Source of the DNA: Leptothrix discophora
GTDB lineage: Bacteria; Pseudomonadota; Gammaproteobacteria; Burkholderiales; Burkholderiaceae_C
Direction: 5' to 3'
Assembly (NCBI RefSeq): GCF_030705305.1
Contig: NZ_JAUZEE010000001.1
Location: 310,001 to 374,000, forward strand
DNA: 64,000 nucleotides
Shown one piece after another: positions 55,422 to 63,604 of the stretch (within the stretch, counting starts at the first letter, position 1; every line of letters begins with the position of its first letter). Under the pieces are notes generated by a model. The model searched no databases. It saw only the letters and a list, made by a program, of their open reading frames with translations, and was not told where the DNA came from. A program made the position numbers and the translations under genes.

Positions 55422-57521
55422 CTATCGCGTGAAGGCGGCGAGGTTGCCGGCGTCGACGTTGAGGATGTTTCCGGTGGACTTCGCGCTCAGGTGCTCGGCG
55501 GCGAAGAAGTAGGTGGCCTCGGCGATGTCCTCGGGGAAGACGCTGCGCTTGAGCATCGAGCGGTCGCGGTAAAAGGCTTCGAGGTCCTGCTCGCTGATCT
55601 TGTTGGCGGCGGCGCGCTCCTCGCTCCACTTGCCGGTCCAGATCTTCGAGCCGCGGATCACCGCGTCGGGGTTGACCACGTTGCTGCGGATGCCCAGCGG
55701 TGCGCCTTCGAGCGCGAAGCTGCGGCTGAGCTGGATCTCGGCGGCCTTGGCCGCGCAGTAGGCGGTGGCCTGGGCGCTGGCGACCATGCCGTTCTTGCTG
55801 GCGATCATCACGATGCTGCCGCCGGTGCCCTGGGCCTTCATCTGCTTGAAGGCTTCGCGGCCGACCAGGAAGTAGCCGGTGGCGAGGATGCTCTGGTTGC
55901 GGTTCCAGAGCGCCAGCGAGGTTTCCTCGATCGGCGCGGCCGAGGCGATGCCGGCGTTGCTCACCAGGATGTCGACGCCGCCGAAGGCGATCGCGGCACG
56001 GCCGAAGGCGGCGATCACGCTGGCCTCGTCGGTGACGTCGCAGCGCACGCCGCGCACGTGGTCGCGGCCGTAGGTCTTCGCCAGCTCGGCGCCGACGCTG
56101 TCGAGCGCCTCCTGGTCGATGTCGGCCAGCACCACGCAGCCGCCGTCGGCCAGCATGCGCCGGGCGATCGCCTGGCCGATGCCGCCGGCCCCGCCGGTCA
56201 CCAGCGCGACCTTGCCGACCATGGGCTTCGGGCGGGGCATGCGCTGGAGCTTGGCCTCTTCGAGCAGCCAGTACTCGATGTCGAAGGCTTCCTGCTCGGG
56301 CAGGCCGACGTAGCGGTCGACCGCATTGGCCTCGCGCATCACGTTGATCGCGTTGACGTAGAACTCGCCGGCGATGCGGGCGGTGGCCTTGTCCTTGGCG
56401 ATCGTCACCATGCCGATGCGCGGCAGCAGGATCACGACCGGGTTTGGGTCGCGCAGCGCCGGGCTGTTGGCGCGCTTGCAGCGTTCGTAGTAGGCCGCGT
56501 AGTCGGCCCGGTAGGCGGCCAGCAGCTCGCCCAGCTTCGACCTCAGCTCGGCGCCATCGAGCGTGTAGACCGACTCGGGCACCACCAGCGGGCGGATCTT
56601 GGTGCGCAGGAAATGGTCCGGGCAGGACGTGCCCAGCGCGGCCAGCGGCGCCAGGTCCTTCGAGTTGACGAATGCCAGCACTTCGGCCGACGTGTTCAGG
56701 TCCAGCAGCTTGGAACCACCCTCTGCACTCAGCCCCCGCAGCACCGGCAGCACACGCGCCAGCGTGGTGTCGCGCTCGGCCTCGGGCAGGGTGCTGAAGG
56801 CGGTGCCGCCGAAGACCTGCACGTGGCGGCGGGCGCGTTCGCTGGCCAGCCAGGACTGCGCCCGCTCGATCAGGTCGACCGTGTTCTCGTAGCAGGCCTT
56901 GGCGGTCTCGCCCCAGCTGAACAGGCCGTGGCCGCCCAGCACGATGCCGCGCAGGCCGGGGTGGGCGGCGTCGTGCGCGGCCAGCTGCAGGCCCAGCTCG
57001 TAGCCCGGACGCAGCCAGGGCAGCCAGCCGACGGTGCCCTCGAAGACCTGCTTCGTGATGGCCTCGGAGTTCGCCATCGCCGCGATCGCGATCAGCGCAT
57101 CGGGGTGCATGTGGTCGACGTGCGTGTAGGGCAGCGACGCATGCAGCGGCGTGTCGATCGAGGCGGCGCGGCTGTTGAGGTTGAAGGTGCAGTGCGGCAG
57201 GTAGCCGACCATCTCGTCCTCATGCTCGCGGCCGCGGTACAGGCCCTTGAGGGCACGCAGCTTGTCCATGTAGAGGGTCGAGAAGCCGTCCAGCTTCATC
57301 GAGCCGACATCGCCGCCGGAGCCCTTGACCCACAGGACTTCGACGTCCTGGCCGGTCAGCGGGTCCTTCTGCCAGATCTTGGCCGACGTGTTGCCGCCGC
57401 CGTAGTTCGTGATGCGCAGGTCCGAGCCCAGGAGGTTGGAGCGGTACAGCAGCAGGCCGGGCTCATCGAGCGCGGCGGCGCGGGCGTCGTCCCAGCGCGG
57501 GAAGGGGGCGGAGGTGGTCAT
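55422..57521 (-). CDS. rhaD: Bifunctional rhamnulose-1-phosphate aldolase/lactaldehyde dehydrogenase (RhaD-SDR fusion)
   Basis: Fusion enzyme of 699 residues. The N-terminal class II aldolase domain (residues about 15-400) shows ITNYGGGNTSAKI and the histidine motifs THVDHMHPDA and GGHGLF of the zinc site. It splits rhamnulose-1-phosphate to dihydroxyacetone phosphate and L-lactaldehyde. The C-terminal short-chain dehydrogenase starts near residue 434 (KVALVTGGAGGIGQA), with catalytic tyrosine near 587 in YCAAKAAEIQLS, and oxidises lactaldehyde. I start it at ATG 57521 (MTTSAPFPRWDDAR). It is the first gene of the rhamnose operon and is divergent from the LysR gene. Confidence 0.95.
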   Translation of the reverse strand: MTTSAPFPRWDDARAAALDEPGLLLYRSNLLGSDLRITNYGGGNTSAKIWQKDPLTGQDVEVLWVKGSGGDVGSMKLDGFSTLYMDKLRALKGLYRGREHEDEMVGYLPHCTFNLNSRAASIDTPLHASLPYTHVDHMHPDALIAIAAMANSEAITKQVFEGTVGWLPWLRPGYELGLQLAAHDAAHPGLRGIVLGGHGLFSWGETAKACYENTVDLIERAQSWLASERARRHVQVFGGTAFSTLPEAERDTTLARVLPVLRGLSAEGGSKLLDLNTSAEVLAFVNSKDLAPLAALGTSCPDHFLRTKIRPLVVPESVYTLDGAELRSKLGELLAAYRADYAAYYERCKRANSPALRDPNPVVILLPRIGMVTIAKDKATARIAGEFYVNAINVMREANAVDRYVGLPEQEAFDIEYWLLEEAKLQRMPRPKPMVGKVALVTGGAGGIGQAIARRMLADGGCVVLADIDQEALDSVGAELAKTYGRDHVRGVRCDVTDEASVIAAFGRAAIAFGGVDILVSNAGIASAAPIEETSLALWNRNQSILATGYFLVGREAFKQMKAQGTGGSIVMIASKNGMVASAQATAYCAAKAAEIQLSRSFALEGAPLGIRSNVVNPDAVIRGSKIWTGKWSEERAAANKISEQDLEAFYRDRSMLKRSVFPEDIAEATYFFAAEHLSAKSTGNILNVDAGNLAAFTR

Positions 57522-57820
57522 GTGGCGGTCTCGGGCAAGGTCGCGGGGTGTTCGGTCGGTGATCGGTTCCGGACATCGATCGGCGATGTCGATGTCTGGC
57601 AGGTTAGTGAGGCAGGGCTTCACGAGCAATTGATGAAGCTTGATGGAGTCAATCAGGTTGTCCTTATGATTCGCCCACCAGACCGTCCCGGCGTCGCCCT
57701 GGCCCAGGGCCGACGGCGCCCCGTGGTGGCGATCTGCGCTTCGGATCCGGGAAAGTCCCTGGAAACCCGTTCGGAACGGGCCGGATGACGCGCCGCAGCA
57801 TCCGCTCCGCGACCCGTGAT
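57522..57820. promoter_or_regulatory. Divergent control region of the rhamnose operon
   Basis: About 300 bp upstream of rhaD, before the tandem repeats. It contains an interrupted palindrome ATTGA-N15-TCAAT (57630-57634 and 57650-57654) around the direct repeat TTGATG-AAGC-TTGATG (57631-57646), of the size of a LysR-type binding site. A second pair of GATGTCGATGTC-like blocks lies near 57585-57598. This is where the adjacent LysR protein would be expected to act. No -10/-35 pair is convincing. Confidence 0.4.
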
Positions 57821-57900
57821 CGACCCTTGCCGCCCCTTGCCGCCCCTTGCCGACTCATGCCGACTCATGCCGACTCATGCCGACTCATGCCGACTCATGC
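57821..57900. repeat. 10-bp tandem repeat array in the LysR leader
   Basis: Eight tandem 10-bp units: CGACCCTTGC once, CGCCCCTTGC twice, then CGACTCATGC five times. They end 16 bp before the ATG at 57917. Each CGACTCATGC contains an ATG. Because 10 is not a multiple of 3, only those at 57857 and 57887 are in frame with the regulator. Copy-number change would alter which upstream ATGs can feed the gene. Confidence 0.95.
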
Positions 57901-57916
57901 CGACCGGCGCCCCGCC

Positions 57917-58888
57917 ATGCCGATGCACTTCAACCTGCGCCACCTGCACCTGTTCGAGACCGTCGCGGCCTGCGGCAGCTTCTCGCGCGCCGCCGAGGTG
58001 CTGGGCATGAGCCAGCCGGCCGTGTCGATGCAGATCCGCCAGCTCGAGACCGACCTCGACGCGACGCTGTTCGAGCGTCCGCAACGCCAGCGCCTGACCG
58101 CCGCCGGGCAGGAACTGCTGCAGCATGCGCGCATCCTGCTGGCCCAGGCCCGCGCGGCCGATGAGGCGCTCGATGCGCTGCGCGGTCCGGTGGACGAGGC
58201 CGGCGGTGCGGCGCGCGGTTTCCGCGGCCTGCTGCACCTGGGCGTCGTCTCGACCGCCCACTACTTCGCGCCGCGCCTGATGCATGCCTTCCACCAGCGT
58301 CACCCGGACGTGCGACTGAAGCTCACGGTCGCCAAGCGCGGCGAGGTGCTGGCGATGCTGCACGAGCACCGGCTGGACCTGGCGATCAGCGGCTATCCGC
58401 CGTCCGAGGCCGACCTGGAGGCGACCAGCTTCGCGCGCCATCCGCACTGCATCGTGGCCCATCCCTCGCACCCGCTGGTGGGCCGGCGCGACCTCGACTG
58501 GGCCGACCTGCGCGATGAGCACTTCATCTTCCGCGAGGCCGGCTCGGCCACCCGGCAGTTCCTGGAGCACCTGTTGCAGCAGCAGTCCATCCAGGTCCGC
58601 GCCGGCCTGGAGCTGGCCGGCAACGAGACCATCAAGCAGGCGGTGATGTGCGGCATGGGCATCAGCTTCCTGTCGGCCCACACCTTCCAGGTCGAGCTGG
58701 AGGCCGGCCGCATGGCGCTGCTGGACGTGCGGGGCATGCCCAAGCACATCGACTGGTGCTTCGTGCAACGCCGCGACACCCAGCTCGGCGGCGTCAACGC
58801 GGCCTTCCGGCAGTTCGTGCTGGACGAGGGTGCGCTCTACGCGGCCTGCCGCTCGGCGGTCCAGGACGGTGCCGGCACGGTGGCCTGA
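57917..58888 (+). CDS. LysR-family regulator, probable rhamnose operon regulator
   Basis: LysR-type protein of 323 residues, taking the ATG at 57917 (the next, at 57923, is nearly equal). The HTH is MHFNLRHLHLFETVAACGSF, SRAAEVLGMSQPAVSMQIRQ, and ATLFERPQRQRLTAAG. The effector domain shows LHLGVVSTAHYFAPRLM and VAKRGEVLAML, as in CbbR/CysB-like members. The frame is open to an ATG at 57785 through the 10-bp repeats, so N-terminally extended forms are possible. Layout makes it the regulator of rhaD-K. Rhamnose regulators known to me are mainly AraC, DeoR or LacI types. Confidence 0.9.
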   Translation: MPMHFNLRHLHLFETVAACGSFSRAAEVLGMSQPAVSMQIRQLETDLDATLFERPQRQRLTAAGQELLQHARILLAQARAADEALDALRGPVDEAGGAARGFRGLLHLGVVSTAHYFAPRLMHAFHQRHPDVRLKLTVAKRGEVLAMLHEHRLDLAISGYPPSEADLEATSFARHPHCIVAHPSHPLVGRRDLDWADLRDEHFIFREAGSATRQFLEHLLQQQSIQVRAGLELAGNETIKQAVMCGMGISFLSAHTFQVELEAGRMALLDVRGMPKHIDWCFVQRRDTQLGGVNAAFRQFVLDEGALYAACRSAVQDGAGTVA

Positions 58889-58895
58889 GCAGGCT

Positions 58896-59678
58896 TCAGC
58901 GCGGCGTGGCCCTGGCCGGTGCCTCGTCGCGGATGTCCTCGAAGCACATCACGTGGACCGCCATCTGGCGGTAGACCTTGTGCGGTCCGACCGCGGCGCC
59001 GAAGCTGCGGTATTCGGCCAGGAAGATGTTGTTGCGGTGGCCGCGGTCGGCCACGCCATCGTCGACCAGCAGGCCGATGACATGCTCGCGCGGCGATTCC
59101 GGCCCGTAGCTGATGTTCTCGCCGCAGGCGGACTTGCGGCCCAGCGCCCTGGCCGCACGGCGCGGCGGATCGCTGCCGTCGCTCCCGCCGTGGCCCACGC
59201 TGCCGCGCGGCCCCTGGTCCTTGACGTGGCTCTGCGCCGCCACCGACAGGCAGCCGTGGGCGCGCAGCGCCGGCACCGGCCGCACCTGCTTCAGGAAGGC
59301 GACCGCCTCGCGCACGGCGCTCAGGCCTTCGGTCATGCGGATGCGCACGCCGTCGCGCAGGTAGATGCGGTCCTCGCCCAGGCCGGCGTAGTTCGCCTCG
59401 ACCAGCGCGGCGTAGCGCGCCGGCTGGGTGCGCGCGTGGTTCAGTTCGTCGAGCATGGCCTGCTGGGTGGCGCGCTGGGCCGGCGTCAGCGCGCATTCGC
59501 GGATCGTGGTCACGGGCACGATCGGCCGTCCGACCATCGTCCGTGCCGCGTCGTCGGCGTTGGGCGTGGCGGGTGGCGCGGCATCGTCGGGCATGCCGGC
59601 ACAGGCCACCAGCAGCGCGGTCGCGAGACCGCTCGCCAGGCGGATCAGCAGGGCGAAGGCGCGTTGGGGGACGGGCAT
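58896..59678 (-). CDS. CAP/SCP-domain lipoprotein
   Basis: Exported protein of 260 residues with a lipoprotein signal peptide ending LLVACAG (lipid-modified cysteine about residue 24). The CAP (cysteine-rich secretory/PR-1) domain shows MLDELNHARTQPARYA at its start and the central GENISYGPESPREHVIGLLV, then RGHRNNIF, matching the H-x-x-x-x-x-x and H-R-x-x-I signatures. Such proteins bind lipids or peptidoglycan or act in the envelope; bacterial roles are unclear. An alternative start at ATG 59747 would place the 12-bp repeat inside the coding region as repeated HLLT. It converges with the LysR gene 7 bp apart. Confidence 0.85.
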   Translation of the reverse strand: MPVPQRAFALLIRLASGLATALLVACAGMPDDAAPPATPNADDAARTMVGRPIVPVTTIRECALTPAQRATQQAMLDELNHARTQPARYAALVEANYAGLGEDRIYLRDGVRIRMTEGLSAVREAVAFLKQVRPVPALRAHGCLSVAAQSHVKDQGPRGSVGHGGSDGSDPPRRAARALGRKSACGENISYGPESPREHVIGLLVDDGVADRGHRNNIFLAEYRSFGAAVGPHKVYRQMAVHVMCFEDIRDEAPARATPR

Positions 59679-59700
59679 CGGGACGTTCGGCGGGACGTGC

Positions 59701-59736
59701 GTCAGGAGGTGCGTCAGGAGGTGCGTCAGGAGGTGC
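59701..59736. repeat. Three perfect 12-bp tandem repeats upstream of the CAP gene
   Basis: GTCAGGAGGTGC three times in tandem on the plus strand. Read on the minus strand the unit GCACCTCCTGAC gives His-Leu-Leu-Thr per copy if translation starts at 59747. It lies 23-58 bp before the ATG at 59678. Confidence 0.92.
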
Positions 59737-59747
59737 GGTTCAGGCAT

Positions 59748-60140
59748 CCCGAAAGTATCTCCGCGGCCTTGCATCGGCAGGCGTGAAGAAATGTAGGGCG
59801 CGACCTCGACACGACAGGCCCATGTATCGGGGATGGCGGACGGGTGGTCCCGCACGTGACCTGTCCGCGGACTCGACGCAACGCGGCGCGGGCGCATGCG
59901 TCTGAATCGAAAGTCTCAGTTCCGGAAAACGCCTGCAAGGCCAGGAAGCGATCCTTCAGGAAATTCAGCTGACCTTCATCCTGAAACAGAAGGTGGCGCC
60001 GACACATTCCGGACTCAAATCGGTGCATGCCTGCCAGATTGACCCGCGGTCGCACCGGGTAAGACCCTGGGCTGACCTGCGTCGTCGCGCTCGGGTGTCG
60101 ATGCAGCGCATCAGTTTGGCAATCCAAGGATTAAACCCGA
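59748..60140. other. Intergenic region upstream of the H-NS gene, no gene seen
   Basis: About 390 bp of lower-GC DNA between the CAP gene leader and the H-NS promoter. Frames on both strands (for example 59726-60127 minus, 59993 onward plus) lack a ribosome-binding site and protein-like composition. It contains stretches such as CAGGAAATTCAGCTGACC but no recognised RNA or repeat. Autoregulatory H-NS sites could lie here. Confidence 0.4.
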
Positions 60141-60146
60141 TCCGCC

Positions 60147-60177
60147 TTGCGCCAAACCCTCAAGGTATCGTTATACT
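60147..60177 (+). promoter_or_regulatory. Candidate sigma-70 promoter of the H-NS gene
   Basis: TTGCGC at 60147-60152 and TATACT at 60172-60177, spaced by 19 bp, about 95 bp upstream of the ATG at 60272. The -10 is a good match; the -35 and spacing are weaker. Confidence 0.45.
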
Positions 60178-60271
60178 CGGCCCCAGCAGTTTTGCCGCAG
60201 TCCCGCTGCGGCCCTTGAAACCCACCGGCCCATGGTGGTCTAGCTTCCCTGATATTCAAAGGATGGATGCC

Positions 60272-60634
60272 ATGTCGAGCATTTCCGAACTCATCAAGCA
60301 ACGCGAGGCCCTGGCTGCGCAGCAGGCAGCCCTGGAGCAGGCCCTCAAGGAACTCCAGAATGCGGAGCGTCAGTCGGCGATCGACAAGGTGCGTGCACTG
60401 ATGGCTGAACATGGCCTGACCGTCTCCGACATCGCTGCCGTCGAAGGCCGCCGCACGCGTGGCCCCAACAAGGTCAAGGGCACCGACGGCCGCACCGGCA
60501 AGACCGTGGCGGCCAAGTACCGCCACCCGTCCACCGGCGAAACCTGGAGCGGCCGCGGCCTGAAGCCAAAGTGGCTGACCGCCGCCCTGGAAGGCGGCGC
60601 CAAGATCGAGGATTTCCTGATCGCGGCGGCCTGA
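60272..60634 (+). CDS. H-NS-family nucleoid-associated protein
   Basis: Small DNA-binding protein of 120 residues that silences AT-rich, often acquired DNA. The N-terminal dimerisation coil is SSISELIKQREALAAQQAAL to about residue 55. The C-terminal DNA-binding motif is KYRHPSTGETWSGRGLKPKW, the betaproteobacterial form of the H-NS hook. AAGGA 8 bp upstream selects the ATG at 60272 over 60263. It has its own promoter and a strong intrinsic terminator, so it is monocistronic. It could act on the low-GC RTX leader elsewhere in this window; that is inference. Confidence 0.93.
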   Translation: MSSISELIKQREALAAQQAALEQALKELQNAERQSAIDKVRALMAEHGLTVSDIAAVEGRRTRGPNKVKGTDGRTGKTVAAKYRHPSTGETWSGRGLKPKWLTAALEGGAKIEDFLIAAA

Positions 60635-60654
60635 GCCCTCAGGCGATCCTTGAC

Positions 60655-60690
60655 GGGGCCCCGACGCGAGTCGGGGCCCCGTTCCTTTTT
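60655..60690 (+). terminator. Intrinsic terminator of the H-NS gene
   Basis: An 11-bp perfect stem GGGGCCCCGAC/GTCGGGGCCCC (60655-60665 and 60670-60680) with loop GCGA is followed by GTTCCTTTTT. It is the clearest rho-independent terminator in the window and ends exactly at the convergent membrane-protein gene. Confidence 0.93.
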
Positions 60691-61118
60691 CAACTGCCGA
60701 AAGCCCCGGCCATCGCCAGCACCCAGAGTGCGCCGAACACGAAGGGCAGCGCGAGAGGGGCCCAGCGACCACGGTTGCCGACCTGTTTGGTGGGCGTCAG
60801 GTTGCACAGGCGCATCAGGCCGGCCTGCTCGTATTGGCGCGCGATCTCGTCGGTCGCATCGAGCGCCGCATAAATGCTCACGCCGATCACCCCGGCGACT
60901 GCCATGCCGAACATCGGAAACCCGAAGACCAGCCAGTGCAGTTTTGCGGTGGTCAGCGTGCCATAGGCGGTGAAGAGCAGGCCCTCGGACAGGATCAGCC
61001 ACATCAGGCGGTGATTGACGAGGTTGTCCTCGTGGGTCCATTGCTCGCGCAGGGCGCGGTAGAGATCCCAGTCGGGCAGGGTTTGCGGTGGCAGGTCCTG
61101 GTTCATTTCGGCATGCAC
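60690..61118 (-). CDS. Small hypothetical membrane protein
   Basis: A 142-residue protein with three hydrophobic segments: LMWLILSEGLLFTAYGTL near 40-57, WLVFGFPMFGMAVAGVIGVS near 62-82, and ALPFVFGALWVLAMAGAF at the C-terminus. The N-terminus (DWDLYRALREQWTHEDNLVN) is charged and cytoplasmic-like. No family is recognised. The start is at 61118 or at the second methionine (61106). It is preceded by the palindromic CGATCGGTCGATC stretch at 61141-61153. Confidence 0.72.
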   Translation of the reverse strand: MHAEMNQDLPPQTLPDWDLYRALREQWTHEDNLVNHRLMWLILSEGLLFTAYGTLTTAKLHWLVFGFPMFGMAVAGVIGVSIYAALDATDEIARQYEQAGLMRLCNLTPTKQVGNRGRWAPLALPFVFGALWVLAMAGAFGS

Positions 61119-61151
61119 GGGCTCGAATGGTCGATATGTCCGATCGGTCGA

Positions 61152-61925
61152 TCAGACGATGGGTCGCAGGGCCTGGCTGGCTTCCTGCAAGGGTGGCAGC
61201 AGGCGCTGCAGGCAGGTTTCCTCGGGATAGGCCTGGGCCTGGAAGGTGATGCTCAAGGCGCCGACGCAGCGGCCCTTGCGGTCAACCAGCGGCACGGCAA
61301 GACCGCCCAGGCCGACGTCGACCTGCTGCTCCAGCCGGATGTAGCCCTGCTGGCGGGCTCGCTCGACGCGCTCGCGCAGGCGGTCCGCATCGCCGACAGT
61401 GGCGGCGTTGAACTTGAGGTAGTCGTGCGTGGCCAGCCAGGCTTCCAGCGCCTCGGGGCTCCAGGTCGACAGCACGGCGGTGCCCGGCGAGACCGCATGG
61501 GCCGGCATGCGCGCGCCGACCTGGAAGCCGATCGACACCACCCGCGGCGAGTTGCTGCGCACCAGGTAGACCACGTCATGGCCGTCGAGCACGCTGAAGT
61601 TCGCGGTCTCGCCGGTGTGCATCGACAGGCGTTGCAGGAAGGGTTGGACCAGGCGCGGGAGCCGCGCCGCCTCCAGGTAGCTCTGGCCCAGGCGCAGCAC
61701 GCTGGGCATCAGCCAGTAGTGCTTGCCGTCGGTGTCGGCATAGCCGTCGTGTACCAGGGTCATCAGGTAGCGGCGCGCGGCGGTGCGGGTCAGGCCGGTG
61801 CGCTCGCCACATTCGGTGGCCGTCATGCGCGGCCAGTCGTCGCTGAAGGCCTCGATCACCCGCAGCCCTTTTCCCAGGCCTTCAATGAGCAGCGAACGGT
61901 CGACGGGCGGGCGGTTTTGCGTCAT
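61152..61925 (-). CDS. IclR-family transcriptional regulator (PcaR/PobR-like)
   Basis: Regulator of 257 residues. The winged helix is SLLIEGLGKGLRVIEAFS, then MTATECGERTGLTRTAARRY with LMTLVHDGYA. The ligand-binding domain has HTGETANFSVLDGHDVVYLV, AHAVSPGTAVLS and the final VDVGLGGLAVPLVDRKGRCV. IclR members of this branch control aromatic-acid or dicarboxylate catabolism. It is divergent from the MHS-type transporter across about 150 bp, with a perfect palindrome between them, suggesting control of that transporter and possibly the TRAP genes beyond. Confidence 0.93.
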   Translation of the reverse strand: MTQNRPPVDRSLLIEGLGKGLRVIEAFSDDWPRMTATECGERTGLTRTAARRYLMTLVHDGYADTDGKHYWLMPSVLRLGQSYLEAARLPRLVQPFLQRLSMHTGETANFSVLDGHDVVYLVRSNSPRVVSIGFQVGARMPAHAVSPGTAVLSTWSPEALEAWLATHDYLKFNAATVGDADRLRERVERARQQGYIRLEQQVDVGLGGLAVPLVDRKGRCVGALSITFQAQAYPEETCLQRLLPPLQEASQALRPIV

Positions 61926-61982
61926 GGCGGCTCGACGGCGGGTCTAGGGAAAACCACTAATGCGATCGGTCCATGATAGTTT

Positions 61983-62001
61983 GCGATCGGTGATCGATCG
62001 C
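61983..62001. promoter_or_regulatory. Perfect palindrome between the IclR and transporter genes
   Basis: GCGATCG-N5-CGATCGC, a 19-bp perfect inverted repeat of the size of IclR-type operators, 77 bp upstream of the transporter ATG. A half-site TGCGATCGGT occurs at 61961-61970. A related CGATCGGTCGATC lies beyond the regulator gene at 61141-61153. Confidence 0.5.
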
Positions 62002-62077
62002 GCCATGCGTTCTCTTCTGGTGTCGGGAAACCTCGCGTCCTACATTGAACGCCGCTGTACCCAACACCGGGAACCCC

Positions 62078-63487
62078 ATGGCCCAACCCCTCGAACACGA
62101 GCCCGAAGGCGAACACCAGACCCGCAAGGCGACCGCCAGCGGCTGGATCGGCTCGGCGCTCGAGTACTACGACTTCTTCATCTACGCGACCGCCGCATCG
62201 CTGATCTTTCCGCAGATCTTCTTCCCGAAGGGCGACCCGAAGGCGGCCATCATCGCCTCGCTGGCGACCTATGGCGTGGGCTACGTGGCGCGTCCGATCG
62301 GTGCCTTCTTCCTGGGCCACTGGGGCGACACGCATGGCCGCAAGCAGGTGCTGGTGCTGTGCATGTTCCTGATGGGCTTCTCGACCGTCGCGGTCGGCCT
62401 GCTGCCCACTTACGACCAGGTCGGCCTGTGGGCGCCGGCGATGCTGGTGCTGCTGCGCCTGATCCAGGGCTTCGCGGTGGCCGGCGAGATCTCCGGCGCC
62501 AGCTCGATGATCCTGGAGCACGCACCCTTTGGCCGGCGCGGCTTCTTCGCGAGCTTCACGCTGCAAGGCGTGCAGGCCGGCCAGATCCTGGCGGCCGCCG
62601 TGTTCCTGCCGCTGGCGCATTTCATGCCCGCCGACGACTTCAACCGCTGGGGCTGGCGCATCCCGTTCATCCTGAGCTTCCTGGTCATCGTGGCCGGCTG
62701 GATCATCCGCCGCGAGGTCGACGAGACGCCCGCCTTCACCGAGGAAGGCCAGCAGGGCCAGGTGCCCAGGGCGCCGATGGTGCAGGCCATCACCGAGAGC
62801 TGGCGCGACATGCTGCGCGTGATCTGCATGGCGCTGATGAACGTGATCCCGGTGGTCACCTCGATCTTCGGTGCGGCCTATGCGGTGCAGCCGGGCTACG
62901 GCATCGGCTTCGACAAGGACGTCTACCTGTGGATTCCCGTGCTGGGCAACATCCTGGCCGTGATCGTGATTCCCTTCGTCGGCAACCTGTCCGACAAGAT
63001 CGGTCGGCGACCGCCCATCATCTTCGGCGCGCTGGCTTCCGGCCTGCTGTCCTTCGCCTACCTGTACGCGATCAGCATCCACAACGTGCCGCTGGCCATG
63101 GCCATGTCGCTGCTGATGTGGGGCGTGGTCTACCAGGGCTACAACGCGGTCTTCCCGAGCTTCTTCCCCGAACTGTTCCCGACCCGCACCCGTGTCTCGG
63201 CCATGGCGATCTCGCAGAACCTTGGCACGCTGGTGACGGCGATGCTGCCGGCGCTGTTCGCGACCGTGGCGCCTCCGGGGGCGACCAACATCCCGGTGAT
63301 CGTCGGCTCGATCACGCTGGCCGCGACCGTGCTGGCCGCCCTGTCGGCCTGGTCGGCACGCGAGACCTACCGGGTCCACATGCATGACCTCGGCAAGCCC
63401 GATGCCGTGCCGGAGAAGAAGACCGTCTACGACCGCCAGCGCGAGCAGTCGCTGCTGAACTCCCGGGCCTTCAAGTCCTTGGGCTGA
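62078..63487 (+). CDS. MFS transporter of the metabolite:H+ symporter (MHS) family
   Basis: Twelve-helix inner-membrane symporter of 469 residues from ATG 62078; an in-frame TTG at 62045 would add 11. The MHS/ShiA/ProP hallmarks are SALEYYDFFIYATAASLIF, GHWGDTHGRKQVL with the MFS loop 2-3 motif, and RLIQGFAVAGEISGASS. A charged middle loop (RREVDETPAFTEE) separates the halves. Substrates of this family are organic acids such as shikimate, ketoglutarate, citrate or aromatic acids. The divergent IclR and downstream TRAP gene point to organic-acid uptake. Confidence 0.9.
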   Translation: MAQPLEHEPEGEHQTRKATASGWIGSALEYYDFFIYATAASLIFPQIFFPKGDPKAAIIASLATYGVGYVARPIGAFFLGHWGDTHGRKQVLVLCMFLMGFSTVAVGLLPTYDQVGLWAPAMLVLLRLIQGFAVAGEISGASSMILEHAPFGRRGFFASFTLQGVQAGQILAAAVFLPLAHFMPADDFNRWGWRIPFILSFLVIVAGWIIRREVDETPAFTEEGQQGQVPRAPMVQAITESWRDMLRVICMALMNVIPVVTSIFGAAYAVQPGYGIGFDKDVYLWIPVLGNILAVIVIPFVGNLSDKIGRRPPIIFGALASGLLSFAYLYAISIHNVPLAMAMSLLMWGVVYQGYNAVFPSFFPELFPTRTRVSAMAISQNLGTLVTAMLPALFATVAPPGATNIPVIVGSITLAATVLAALSAWSARETYRVHMHDLGKPDAVPEKKTVYDRQREQSLLNSRAFKSLG

Positions 63488-63604
63488 CACGCGTCGAACG
63501 GTTTGCGCAGCGGGGTAGCCCCGGCTGTCGCGGGCCGGCCGACCGACCAGAATTCCGACCCGGCGCGTCAGCCAGCGCCATACCCTTTCCACGAGGAGAC
63601 AAAG

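Noticed and set aside
59726-60127. 133-codon minus-strand frame upstream of the H-NS gene
   Set aside because: No Shine-Dalgarno, overlaps the 12-bp repeats and CAP leader, and no recognisable domain.
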